Below are positions 36,484-44,434 of a stretch of 64,000 nucleotides of DNA, one piece after another (position 1 is the stretch's first letter; each line of letters opens with the position of its first letter). The translations under genes were made by a program, and so were the position numbers. The stretch covers positions 62,001 through 126,000 of the forward strand of contig JAGBVR010000009.1 of the NCBI GenBank assembly GCA_017630215.1, in the 5' to 3' direction. The notes beneath the pieces are model-generated. The model saw only the letters and a list, made by a program, of their open reading frames with translations, searched no databases and had not been told where the DNA came from. This DNA is from Bacteroidales bacterium. Its GTDB lineage: Bacteria > Bacteroidota > Bacteroidia > Bacteroidales > UBA932.

Positions 36484-37665
36484 CTATCCCTTGATGTTTA
36501 TCTTCGATTTCAGCACATACTGAACGCGACAGGTCGGTGGGAGAGACTCCAGGATCTCTTGGGTAGGCTTATACGCTGAAGGGGACTCGTCGATAGTTTC
36601 AGGATTGATGGATGTGGAGTATACACCCTTCATCTCCTGACGGAAATCCTTCATTGTGAGCTTTCGTCTTGCTGCGGTTCTTGACATTGTCCTGCCGGAG
36701 CCGTGGGGTGCGGAGTAGTTCCAGTCTGGATTGGACAGGCCCTCTGCGATTGCCACTCCATCCCTCATATTGAAAGGTATCACGACCAGTTCTCCCTCAT
36801 AGGCGCGTATGGCACCTTTTCGAATGACCAGATCCTGAAAGTCCAGATAGTTGTGCGTCGTTCCGATGACACCATCCACCTTTGCGCCGTTGATCTTATG
36901 CATGATTGCAGCAGCCTTATCAAGAATGACCTTGCGGTTAAACTTGGCGTATGCCTGGGTGATTACCATATCGGTCAGATACCCCCTAAGATTCTCACCT
37001 GAAAGGTAACCACCTGTACGCTGAGCTATCCTGTCCCACTTATTGAACACCTTATGCCCAAGGGAACGGGAACCGGTATGTACTGTGAATGCCCATCTGT
37101 CCTCACCCTCTTCATACTCCATGAAGTGGTTTCCGCCACCAAGAGTACCAATGGATTTATAGAAGACCGCTGGCTGGATATTTACGCTACTCATCCATGC
37201 GACCAAATCATCCTCGGTCAGGAATTCTACCATGTTGATCATACCTCTTGCAGATTGGAATGCACGATTTATCTCCTGACGCATGAACTTAAGAAGCGCC
37301 TTCATCTCAAACTGGCTTTTTCCATTGATGTCCTGTCCGACCGGTATCTCCTTCCTGATTCTATGCTCGAATACTGCGTAATCTTTCTCCTCCAGCTTTC
37401 TGTCAAAGAGTTGGGTGTCTATGCCGCAGCCTATATCCAGACCAATGTGTGCCGGATTGACATGTGTACCCATCTGGCCGGTGAAGCCGATAACTATACC
37501 CTTACCAAGGTGCATGTCCGGCATGATTCTGATTCTGGAACCAGCGCTATGAGGGTTATCCAGATAGTCCATTACCATCAGCATTGCCACAGGCTCTGCA
37601 TTTCTGGCGAAGATCTTACAGTCCTTGCCAAATGCTCCTTTGATTTCTTTTAAAAATGGTTTCAT
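36484..37665 (-). CDS. rtcB: RtcB-type RNA 3'-phosphate ligase
   Basis: GTP- and Mn-dependent ligase joining RNA 2',3'-cyclic phosphate (or 3'-phosphate) to 5'-OH ends, used in RNA repair. The metal and guanylylation motifs are present: GLDIGCGI with the bridging Cys, GGGNHF, HTGSRSLG, and APHGSGRTMSR with the His that is guanylylated. The length of 393 is close to the shorter bacterial RtcB types. In a region rich in defence genes, the likely job is repairing tRNA or other RNA cut by nucleases. It is divergent from the HD-ART-NADAR operon across a 115-base gap with a GGTTACA/TGTAACC inverted repeat. Confidence 0.95.
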   Translation of the reverse strand: MKPFLKEIKGAFGKDCKIFARNAEPVAMLMVMDYLDNPHSAGSRIRIMPDMHLGKGIVIGFTGQMGTHVNPAHIGLDIGCGIDTQLFDRKLEEKDYAVFEHRIRKEIPVGQDINGKSQFEMKALLKFMRQEINRAFQSARGMINMVEFLTEDDLVAWMSSVNIQPAVFYKSIGTLGGGNHFMEYEEGEDRWAFTVHTGSRSLGHKVFNKWDRIAQRTGGYLSGENLRGYLTDMVITQAYAKFNRKVILDKAAAIMHKINGAKVDGVIGTTHNYLDFQDLVIRKGAIRAYEGELVVIPFNMRDGVAIAEGLSNPDWNYSAPHGSGRTMSRTAARRKLTMKDFRQEMKGVYSTSINPETIDESPSAYKPTQEILESLPPTCRVQYVLKSKINIKG

Positions 37666-37713
37666 ACTCTCTTTCGATTATTTCTAATGAGATATACCTC
37701 AAACATTACATAA

Positions 37714-37737
37714 GGTTACAATCAGATTTGTGTAACC
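37714..37737. promoter_or_regulatory. Inverted repeat between rtcB and the HD operon
   Basis: GGTTACA (37714-37720), 10 bases, TGTAACC (37731-37737), a perfect 7-bp palindrome with a gap, in the shared regulatory region of two divergent transcription units. A dimeric regulator could bind here. Similar single copies occur at 9874, 18446, 40724 and 59703. Confidence 0.45.
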
Positions 37738-37779
37738 ATTGAATAGGTACATATGTATGTATTGTTAAAGAATATTAGA

Positions 37780-38397
37780 ATGATGAATCTAGAGACTTTT
37801 CAGACATTAGTAAGAGAGAACCTCAAGGGCTGGTACTCAAGAAAGGAGCATGAGGATAAGGCGGTTGACAGAATTACAGCTATCAGAGCGGAATTCAGAG
37901 CTATCCTCGCGGAAGTCAATAGGGATGGTATTTCACAAGTACTCGATTATCTTGATGAGTGCGGATTCTTCTATCGTCCCTCATCAGCTGACAGACATCA
38001 CAACTACCCTGGGGGGCTCGCAGAGCACTGTCTTGGTGTATATCGAAAGATGCTTCTTTACGGATTGGGTGATTCATTCAATGAGAGTGTTAAAATTGTA
38101 GGTCTGTTTCATGACCTATGCAAGTGCGATATGTTCTACTTCAATGGTAGGGAGATTTTTTCTCATAAAAGACATGGACATGGCAGCCGTTCAGTAAGAA
38201 TCCTTAGACGCTTCGGCGTGAGACTTTCTGGAGCTGAATATCGTGCAATTCGCTATCACATGGGAAAATCCAACAATCCTGTAAGACTGAAGGACCCTGA
38301 ATTTGTGAAGGCCATCAAAGAGCCGCTAAGAAAGGCTGTTTCTTGGGCTGACCATGAAGATTCAGCTGAAGCATGTGCAAGAGCTAGGAGAAAATGA
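37780..38397 (+). CDS. HD-domain phosphohydrolase
   Basis: About 205 residues with an HD metal site: a His in HNYPGGLAEHCL, the HD pair in FHDLCK, then HGHGSRSVRILRRF and DHEDSA. HD enzymes hydrolyse phosphate bonds of nucleotides or nucleic acids. The start at 37780 follows a short upstream frame; 37753 is the alternative. The stop overlaps the start of the ART-like gene by ATGA. As the first gene of a predicted ADP-ribosylation module it may act on a nucleotide signal or on ADP-ribose products, but that is inference. Confidence 0.82.
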   Translation: MMNLETFQTLVRENLKGWYSRKEHEDKAVDRITAIRAEFRAILAEVNRDGISQVLDYLDECGFFYRPSSADRHHNYPGGLAEHCLGVYRKMLLYGLGDSFNESVKIVGLFHDLCKCDMFYFNGREIFSHKRHGHGSRSVRILRRFGVRLSGAEYRAIRYHMGKSNNPVRLKDPEFVKAIKEPLRKAVSWADHEDSAEACARARRK

Positions 38398-38990
38398 TTA
38401 ACTTTATCCTTTCAATCTTCATGAATATGGAAACTTATTACCATGGTTCACATGCTCTCTTTGACCGCTTTGACCTAGACCATGCTCTGGAAGGGGATGG
38501 TAAAGTCAAGTTCGGATATGGCGTGTATGTGACCTCAAAATATACTTCTGCCGCACATTATTCAGGGGCAAACCCTAATTCGACAGATCACTATGTATAT
38601 ACAGTCGAAATTCCAGAAAGGACAGCAACAAACTGCATAGCCTTCAAAGAACCTGTCCATCCCACCATATTGGCTGCGGCTGAGGCGAGACTTGGAGAAC
38701 CTCTCCCCGAGAAATATCTGCAGGATGCCGGAAAGGAGTTCCGAAAGTTCCTTGCAATGAAACTGACTGGACAGAAGAAGGTTACCCTGGAAGGGGAGAA
38801 GGCCGCAACAGCATTCCTGCTATCAATAGGCGTAGAGCTGATCGAGTGGCCGTATAATTGGAAGAACCCTGCGTTGGGTACAAATAGGGCGGTGCTGGAT
38901 GACTCTATGCTCCGAATCATAAGGGTTGATTCAATAAAACTAGATGACAAGAAAAAACTCATCGAGGATTCTATAATACAGATAAGATAG
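38394..38990 (+). CDS. ADP-ribosyltransferase-like protein
   Basis: A 198-residue protein with the layout of small prokaryotic ADP-ribosyltransferases: an early His in YYHGSHALFDRF, a GYGVYVTSKYTSAAHYSG strand-helix with Tyr, and a late ALGTNRAVLDDSMLRI motif, as in ART domains of phage polyvalent proteins. This gives an H-Y-x core; the final Glu could not be fixed. ATG 38394 has AGGAG at 38386-38390 upstream. It is followed 1 base later by a NADAR gene. A toxin, or a nucleotide or tRNA modifier, are both possible. Confidence 0.65.
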   Translation: MINFILSIFMNMETYYHGSHALFDRFDLDHALEGDGKVKFGYGVYVTSKYTSAAHYSGANPNSTDHYVYTVEIPERTATNCIAFKEPVHPTILAAAEARLGEPLPEKYLQDAGKEFRKFLAMKLTGQKKVTLEGEKAATAFLLSIGVELIEWPYNWKNPALGTNRAVLDDSMLRIIRVDSIKLDDKKKLIEDSIIQIR

Positions 38991-38991
38991 C

Positions 38992-39594
38992 ATGAACTTC
39001 TATAGCATAGCACCATTCATTAAAGACTTCTACCCAGAGTATTGGGGAGAGTTCTCCTATGATGCGAACAAGTGCATCCGAATCCACAAGGTGGATGATG
39101 AGTGGGGTGTCCTTTGCAACTTTGCCAATACTCCTATTGTCGTAGGTGGCTTTACCTTCAAGAGCAGCGAACAACTGTTCCAACTCATGAAGTTTACCGA
39201 CCAGGATGTCGTTAAGAGAATCTTGAACGGCATAACCAGGAATGACAAGAAATGTCATGAGGTCAAGAAGACCGTCAAGAGCTATGAGAAGGATTATAGA
39301 AGGGAAGACTGGGGGAGTATGATTATAGATGCAATGAAGTTTAGTCTTCAGTGCAAATACGAGCAGTCTGAAGCATTTCGACAAAAGCTTGAAGCAACCA
39401 AAGGGTTCAATATCGTTGAAGATCAGACTAGCTTCCCTAAGAAAAGTCCAGATGCATGGGGCGTCAAGCTTCACGAAGGACAATTTGTGGGACCGAATCT
39501 TCTAGGACGTCTACTCATGGAACTACGTGACAATTGCCGGCTTGACTACTCCCTGCCAGATAATGCGCTTGACTTTATCGAATATCTGAAATAG
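38992..39594 (+). CDS. NADAR/YbiA-like ADP-ribose or glycosidase protein
   Basis: A 200-residue NADAR-family protein. Recognisable blocks are WGVLCNFANTPI, the FKSSEQLFQLMKF helix, LQCKYEQSEAFRQKL and WGVKLHEGQFVGPNLLGRLLM, in the usual order. Family members act as N-glycosidases on riboflavin precursors or remove ADP-ribose from guanine, acting as antitoxin to DarT-like toxins. The adjacent ART-like gene makes the latter pairing attractive. The gene ends in a strong bidirectional terminator. A second NADAR protein is at 61656-62369. Confidence 0.85.
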   Translation: MNFYSIAPFIKDFYPEYWGEFSYDANKCIRIHKVDDEWGVLCNFANTPIVVGGFTFKSSEQLFQLMKFTDQDVVKRILNGITRNDKKCHEVKKTVKSYEKDYRREDWGSMIIDAMKFSLQCKYEQSEAFRQKLEATKGFNIVEDQTSFPKKSPDAWGVKLHEGQFVGPNLLGRLLMELRDNCRLDYSLPDNALDFIEYLK

Positions 39595-39632
39595 AAATTC
39601 CCATAGCATAAAGTGTGATGCTATGGGAATTT
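39595..39632. terminator. Bidirectional terminator
   Basis: Perfect 15-bp stem: AAATTCCCATAGCAT (39595-39609) and its complement (39618-39632), loop AAAGTGTG. A and T tails flank it on both sides. It separates the HD-ART-NADAR operon from the convergent 91-residue gene. Confidence 0.88.
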
Positions 39633-39634
39633 TC

Positions 39635-39910
39635 TTAATCTCCGTTTAATATTGCTTTTAGCTTCTCCTGATCTGGTTCGAAACCACAGACCTCCAGTTC
39701 ACCATACTTAAACATCATCTCTTCAAGTCGCATAGCAACATATACCTCCCAGAAGTACTCTTCTGGGTCGTCATGATACAGGCAGCTCTCAGTATAATCG
39801 TATAAGCAGCCGAGGTCTCTGTCCAATATATCTGCCGCGAAGTCTCCGATATCCTTGGTCTTAAGATATTCTACCATACTGTAGAATTCTTCTGCTAACT
39901 TGGTTTTCAT
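39635..39910 (-). CDS. Small acidic helical protein, unknown
   Basis: A 91-residue acidic protein, largely helical, with a Tyr- and Cys-rich middle (CLYDYTESCLYHDDPEEYFW). A -7 box TACATTTG (39940-39933) lies 23 bases upstream of the ATG. No family is recognised. Acidic small proteins near defence genes are sometimes nuclease or toxin inhibitors, but there is no specific evidence here. Confidence 0.6.
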   Translation of the reverse strand: MKTKLAEEFYSMVEYLKTKDIGDFAADILDRDLGCLYDYTESCLYHDDPEEYFWEVYVAMRLEEMMFKYGELEVCGFEPDQEKLKAILNGD

Positions 39911-39932
39911 ATAATCTTTCCTTTTGTGTCAG

Positions 39933-39940
39933 CAAATGTA
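39933..39940 (-). promoter_or_regulatory. -7 box of the acidic-protein gene
   Basis: TACATTTG on the minus strand, exact TAnnTTTG, 23 bases from the ATG at 39910. No -33 box is clear. Confidence 0.45.
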
Positions 39941-40024
39941 CGGAATTATTATGAAAAAAAGACGGTGAAGCATCTCTGCCGCACCGCCTGAAACAAACAA
40001 CACTATGGAACACAAACTGTTCTA

Positions 40025-40669
40025 TCAACACGAACAGTTGAAAAACTTCTCATCTTCATCCTGAGTGAAATTACCTTCGAAGTCGATGTACCCCTTCACT
40101 CCATCCTTGATCACCTCTAGGTTCTCATCGATGATGTCATAGTCATCATACACGGTCTCCGTGTAGACATCATAACCTAGCATTGAAAAACCATACTTGC
40201 CCTCATTCTCGTACACGACAAGGGAGTTGAATGGAACATACACCTTGTCCATTGTAGCTGGAATAAGCACCTGACCACATCCATCTGCGAGCCCCTGCTT
40301 ACCTTCCTTAATGAGAATATAGAAGCCGTCTGTAAAATGAACCGAATCATATTCGAACTCTGATACCAATGTCCCCTTACCATCAGGGGCAGCAAAGGCA
40401 AGCTTTGCACCTTTCACCACAGGTATGGCAAATCCTCTGCAACAATCTGTGAAGGTGCATGCGACGTCGTCGAACATGGCAGGTACAAGAACCTCTCCTG
40501 CGGCATCCTTCACTCCCATCATGCCATTCTCTTCGTATACCTTGGTGAATACGTCGTACTCACTCTCGAATGCCTGGATTCTATCAAAGTCTGCAGCAAG
40601 TACAGCTGTCTTATACATCTGGCGGTAATCAGCCATCTGCTCGATTGTTGGCGTCTTCTTCTCTGTCAT
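40025..40669 (-). CDS. WG-repeat protein
   Basis: A 214-residue protein built of degenerate WG (KWG) repeats: segments such as KYGFSMLGYDV, KQGLADGCGQVLIP and GMMGVKDAAGEVLVP recur every 35 to 45 residues. This is a beta-strand repeat protein likely to mediate binding. The N-terminal 40 residues are helical. It is divergent from the RNA gene and RT. It could be the partner of that system, but no direct link is visible. The C-terminal CSC is unusual. Confidence 0.72.
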   Translation of the reverse strand: MTEKKTPTIEQMADYRQMYKTAVLAADFDRIQAFESEYDVFTKVYEENGMMGVKDAAGEVLVPAMFDDVACTFTDCCRGFAIPVVKGAKLAFAAPDGKGTLVSEFEYDSVHFTDGFYILIKEGKQGLADGCGQVLIPATMDKVYVPFNSLVVYENEGKYGFSMLGYDVYTETVYDDYDIIDENLEVIKDGVKGYIDFEGNFTQDEDEKFFNCSC

Positions 40670-40748
40670 TTTAGTAATCTTGAATTGTTATTTCTGTTAA
40701 TAGATACCACGAATGGTGCTACAGGTTACATCTTTGATGAAAATTTTC

Positions 40749-40756
40749 TAAATTTG
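40749..40756 (+). promoter_or_regulatory. -7 box of the RNA gene upstream of the second RT
   Basis: TAAATTTG, exact TAnnTTTG. Transcription would begin near 40762-40765, which is exactly where the 5' arm of the closing stem starts. GGTTACA (40724-40730) lies 18 bases upstream. Confidence 0.6.
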
Positions 40757-40762
40757 TGCAGA

Positions 40763-40945
40763 TTAAAGCACCTGAGGACATTGGTTAATCGCATGTATAA
40801 GCACTAATTGTTTTGTTTCTGTGCCCAAACGTAAATCATTATGTCTGTGGCGAAAGCCAACCAGCGGTGGGCAGACATAAAATACCTCAGGCTTTAAAAG
40901 CCTTCGATCGCCTTGATGGCCCGAGGTCCTAGGTGCTTTTTTTAT
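40763..40945 (+). ncRNA. Structured ~180-nt RNA gene preceding a reverse transcriptase
   Basis: A closing stem joins 40765-40779 (AAAGCACCTGAGGAC) to 40926-40939 with a single bulged G, 14 pairs, ending in seven T (terminator). Inside, in order: GCAC/GTGC hairpin (40801-40824), a stem ATGTCTG/CAGACAT (40841-40847, 40872-40878) enclosing a GNRA hairpin TGGC-GAAA-GCCA and a CCA/TGG hairpin, then the hairpin AGGCTT/AAGCCT (40889-40903) and GCC/GGC (40911-40920). No protein is encoded. The RT gene starts right after the terminator (40955). The whole resembles the RNA genes of retrons and defence-associated RTs, but no known RNA family is recognised. Confidence 0.72.
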
Positions 40946-40954
40946 ACGGTATAT

Positions 40955-42676
40955 ATGCAGATGAGCTTCTTAGAATACTTGACAGAGGATAACTTGATCG
41001 AATTCGTCATCAAGGAAAGGGTCAAGTGTACCCAGAAGCAGAATCTGAATAAAGATAGAGTCCAGCATATAGAGCAGGCGCAGACACCTGCGGCCGCGGT
41101 GCAGGCCATGACTCCTCCGCGCAACTTATGGAGGAGGCTTCGCAGATCCAGCAGACATAAAATTGATCGAGTAGAGATCAAGAACAAACTATCCCTGAGG
41201 AATACCATCTACTATGACCTGAAGCTATACAGAAACAATATGGTCATAGCGCCGCCATACCTTCAGGAACTCATGGCATTCATTTCTCGAGTGCAGGAGA
41301 TGGCATCAGATGTTTCTACTTGGGACTTCTCATCCTGCATTAAAGTGATTGCTCAGTTCAAGGAAGATGATGCTGATGGAAATGCGATATATCGTCCGCT
41401 AACGATATACAATTCCTTGGAGATAAAAGCCCTCATCTCACTCGCAAGTACATACCTTACAACTGCGGTTGATGATTATCTCCATGAAGAGATTCTCTCT
41501 TACAGACCTCTAAGGTTATATCACGGAAAAGAGAATTATCATACTGGCGGCTATGATGCAATAGCAGGGCTCAGAAGATTCATTGAAGATCATCCTGGGC
41601 AGAAGATATATGTTGCAGAATGCGATATCCAGAAGTTCTATGATGCAATAAATCACGAGGTGGTTCTGGATAGCTTCAGAAGGATTGCCGAGCAGGCTTC
41701 TATTCCAGCCTACCATGAAGTGGAAAGGATCCTCAAGCTCTATCTTGATTCGTACAGTTTCCATTCAAATATCATGGCGCTGAATGATTCTCAGGAATAC
41801 TGGAAAGAGTACGAAAGACAACATAGGGGAAAGATAAAGGGCAAATGCCTCTTCAAGTGGGTAAGTGATGACGACTTTCTCAGATGTTATAAGGATCCCG
41901 CTAAACTTGAATTCTATAAGGACAAGATAGGAGTGCCTCAGGGAGGAGCATTATCTTGTATCATATCAAATGTAGTTCTGAATGAAGTGGACAGAAGATC
42001 TGTCCTAGTGAAAGAAGATCCTGACAGATTCTTCGTAAGGTTCGGAGATGATATACTTCTTACGCATACAGATCTACAGGAGTGTACAAGACTTATAGAT
42101 GCTTATACACGAGAACTGGAAAGACATCTGTTGCCGTCACATCCGTTCAAGCCGATGGACGAATGCAAGAACGGAGAAAAGACTACAAAAGAGTTCTGGA
42201 AGCGTAAATCAAAGGCACCGTTCCTCTGGGGACCTGGCGAGGGAAATGCCTTTGAATGGATTGGTTTTGTTGGGTACGAAGTAAGGTATACAGGTGAATC
42301 ACGCCTGAGACTCTCGACTCTTGATAAGCAGTTCGGTAGTATCAACAAGAGATATCACTCCTGTATTCTTAAGGATAAGCCCAATAACACAAGAGGATAC
42401 TTGTCTTCCAATATAAGGAAGGTTGCAGGTATGAATACCTCTTTGAGCAAGTTCGAGCAGCTCGATATGAATCCATATTCTATCCAGCAGGTAAAGAGCT
42501 TAGATCGATACAGGCTTACAAAGATCGAACGTCTGGATGCAATGTTATCCGCCAGATTTGCTCAGGAGTATACCGACACAACTGCAAACCTGGTAAATCG
42601 TTTCGTGAAGCATAGGGATGAACCGACCAGTTATTATAGAAGATTGATGGAAATTGATTCCACTCTTAATGACTAA
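40955..42676 (+). CDS. Reverse transcriptase, non-retron, defence-associated or unknown-group type
   Basis: About 573 residues (ATG 40955; 40961 is an alternative). RT motifs in order: RPLTIYNSLEIKAL, VAECDIQKFYDAI near residue 220, GVPQGGALSCIISNV near 325, and the catalytic FGDD near 362 in place of the YADD typical of retrons and group II introns. There is a 190-residue helical C-terminal part but no maturase X domain, no endonuclease and no intron RNA. This is how the unknown-group RTs of defence systems look, several of which (for example DRT2 and DRT9) also use a neighbouring RNA. Group assignment was not possible by eye. Confidence 0.85.
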   Translation: MQMSFLEYLTEDNLIEFVIKERVKCTQKQNLNKDRVQHIEQAQTPAAAVQAMTPPRNLWRRLRRSSRHKIDRVEIKNKLSLRNTIYYDLKLYRNNMVIAPPYLQELMAFISRVQEMASDVSTWDFSSCIKVIAQFKEDDADGNAIYRPLTIYNSLEIKALISLASTYLTTAVDDYLHEEILSYRPLRLYHGKENYHTGGYDAIAGLRRFIEDHPGQKIYVAECDIQKFYDAINHEVVLDSFRRIAEQASIPAYHEVERILKLYLDSYSFHSNIMALNDSQEYWKEYERQHRGKIKGKCLFKWVSDDDFLRCYKDPAKLEFYKDKIGVPQGGALSCIISNVVLNEVDRRSVLVKEDPDRFFVRFGDDILLTHTDLQECTRLIDAYTRELERHLLPSHPFKPMDECKNGEKTTKEFWKRKSKAPFLWGPGEGNAFEWIGFVGYEVRYTGESRLRLSTLDKQFGSINKRYHSCILKDKPNNTRGYLSSNIRKVAGMNTSLSKFEQLDMNPYSIQQVKSLDRYRLTKIERLDAMLSARFAQEYTDTTANLVNRFVKHRDEPTSYYRRLMEIDSTLND

Positions 42677-42681
42677 ACTTT

Positions 42682-42774
42682 ATGGCACGTGATTTTAATA
42701 TATCACCCAGAGTAATCAGACACTTAGAGGACTGGAATCTACCAGTTCTCATACGGCATGAGCTTTTGGATTGA
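42682..42774 (+). other. 30-codon ORF, possible gene remnant
   Basis: An open frame MARDFNISPRVIRHLEDW and 12 more residues, 5 bases after the RT stop. It has a protein-like composition and overlaps the end of the convergent 188-residue gene. It may be the start of a lost gene, or a very small protein of the RT operon. Confidence 0.3.
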
Positions 42775-43305
42775 GACTCCTTTTCCCATTGTTGTCAGCA
42801 AGCTGATAAGTGATTGCGTTGCAGAGATGTTGCGCTGTATATCCTCGTCCATATTCTTGTATGTGACATAGAATATTACCTTATTCCTGTCTCCGATCTT
42901 GACCGCAACTTTAGCTCTATATGTCTGGGGTATGACTATATACTTCAGACCTGTTCCTTCCATTGCTTCCTTGATCTTTGCCTGAGCACTCAGCTGCTTG
43001 ATCTCGGTCACCATCTTACGAGACTTATAGAGCTTTATCGTATCAGCAATATGCTTCTCCAATTCCGGGTGAATCTCGTCCCAGATTTTTGAAACTCCAG
43101 CGATATCATCTGACTTCCATGCAAAGAATCGCGCAAGGGCTAACCCTCCGTCTAGCATCATGTCTCCTTTGTAGATGCTCTTAAGATCATTCAATGCTTT
43201 GTTGATATAATTAAGCTCTGAAAGACTTGCACCGGACTTGATATGCTCACGAATCTCTTCAGTCAGCCTTTTCTTGATAGTTGTGAGATATAATGATTTA
43301 TCCAT
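42739..43305 (-). CDS. Small alpha/beta protein, last gene of the ClpP-MoxR-VWA operon
   Basis: A 188-residue protein: a helical N-terminal two-thirds followed by a C-terminal module (IKEAMEGTGLKYIVIP, strands VAVKIGDRNKVIFYVTY, helix IQRNISATQSLISLL). The module layout matches the other small proteins of the operon. It starts 3 bases after the VWA stop, so it is translationally coupled to it. No catalytic motif is visible. Confidence 0.68.
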   Translation of the reverse strand: MDKSLYLTTIKKRLTEEIREHIKSGASLSELNYINKALNDLKSIYKGDMMLDGGLALARFFAWKSDDIAGVSKIWDEIHPELEKHIADTIKLYKSRKMVTEIKQLSAQAKIKEAMEGTGLKYIVIPQTYRAKVAVKIGDRNKVIFYVTYKNMDEDIQRNISATQSLISLLTTMGKGVSIQKLMPYENW

Positions 43306-43308
43306 AGT

Positions 43309-44433
43309 TTAACCAATCTGCATTACACATGTACGTCCCGATTTTTCCATCCAGTGCTTATGGTGGTTAAGACAGTCTTCATTCTCACAGACCCAAAGTA
43401 TGCCTGCCTTGAAGCCTTCAGGTATATCAGGAGCTGGAGCATAACCATCCGTCAGCATGATAAGACCATCATATCCATTTTCATGAGCAAAGTCTACAGG
43501 TTCCTGAAATGATGTACCACCTCGACCTACGATTCCCACATCCTTGACCACCTTCTTGAGGTTCTGTACTACGCGGACTCCGCAGTCGAATTGCACAACA
43601 TCTATTGACTCGAAACCATACTTGAACGCACTGTTAATGACTCCATAGAAATACTGGAGACTCTCGCTGGAGATTGAACCAGATACATCGACTGCAACAA
43701 GCAGCTTCGTGTCGAAACGTCTGATGCTACCCATATTATCAAAGCCGGTCCTTCGGTTAGGCTTCATTCGAGTAAGTTTCCTTTTAGAGGAAATGATGCT
43801 TGCTCTAAATCCGGCAAAGACATTTCTCCAGTTTATCTTAGCCTTCAGAGATGATGTCAGTATCTCAGCGAAGTTGCCGGAGATCGAACCCCAGCTCTTT
43901 GTTGAAGAGATGACTCCGTTGATCATCTGAACGGTAAGTTCATCCTCTTCCCAAAGCTCCGCAAGGTCTCGATGTTTTTCTCCAGCTCCTCCAGATTCCG
44001 AGTCGTTGTCCCCGTCACCATTGCCTCCGCCTGATTGTTGTTTCTCCACCTCACGGGCATACCACTCATAGTTCATACCACTCTTGAGCCCGAAATCCGC
44101 TGGTGTCTCTATCCTGAATCGAGGGTGAGAGTAGTTGTCACCGACCACCAGGTTACTGGCAAGTCCCATTGCCTGCTGGCTGCATCCGTCCGGTCTTCTT
44201 TCATAAGGATGCTTAAGGAGAAGTCTCACGGCTTCAGCACGCAAAGCCTCTTCCAGAGCATCGTCAGACATCTCCACAACTATGTCTGGGTTGTACTCCA
44301 GCTTCTTGCGACCGCTTCGCAACGGACACTTCATCTGAGTATTCGGCACCAGTTCATGTATGCAGAGCACCTGAAAGAGCGGTGGTTCCATGATGAACCA
44401 CTGCTCCAGAATATGTGAATACCTCTCCTGCAT
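43309..44433 (-). CDS. VWA/DUF2201-like protein, partner of the second MoxR ATPase
   Basis: A 374-residue protein with an N-terminal helical region resembling the putative metallopeptidase part of DUF2201, an acidic Gly/Asp/Ser-rich linker (about 135-155), and a C-terminal VWA domain with the metal-binding motif DVSGSIS near residue 250 and DGYAPAPD later. It follows the MoxR gene directly (one base between stop and ATG), as pairs of this kind do. No signal peptide. It differs from the first VWA protein in its N terminus, so the two pairs are not recent duplicates. Confidence 0.85.
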   Translation of the reverse strand: MQERYSHILEQWFIMEPPLFQVLCIHELVPNTQMKCPLRSGRKKLEYNPDIVVEMSDDALEEALRAEAVRLLLKHPYERRPDGCSQQAMGLASNLVVGDNYSHPRFRIETPADFGLKSGMNYEWYAREVEKQQSGGGNGDGDNDSESGGAGEKHRDLAELWEEDELTVQMINGVISSTKSWGSISGNFAEILTSSLKAKINWRNVFAGFRASIISSKRKLTRMKPNRRTGFDNMGSIRRFDTKLLVAVDVSGSISSESLQYFYGVINSAFKYGFESIDVVQFDCGVRVVQNLKKVVKDVGIVGRGGTSFQEPVDFAHENGYDGLIMLTDGYAPAPDIPEGFKAGILWVCENEDCLNHHKHWMEKSGRTCVMQIG

Positions 44434-44434
44434 C

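Noticed and set aside
40913-40954. Upstream ATG start for the second RT
   Set aside because: It would place the first 14 codons inside the terminator stem of the RNA gene. ATG 40955 or 40961 directly after it is more natural.
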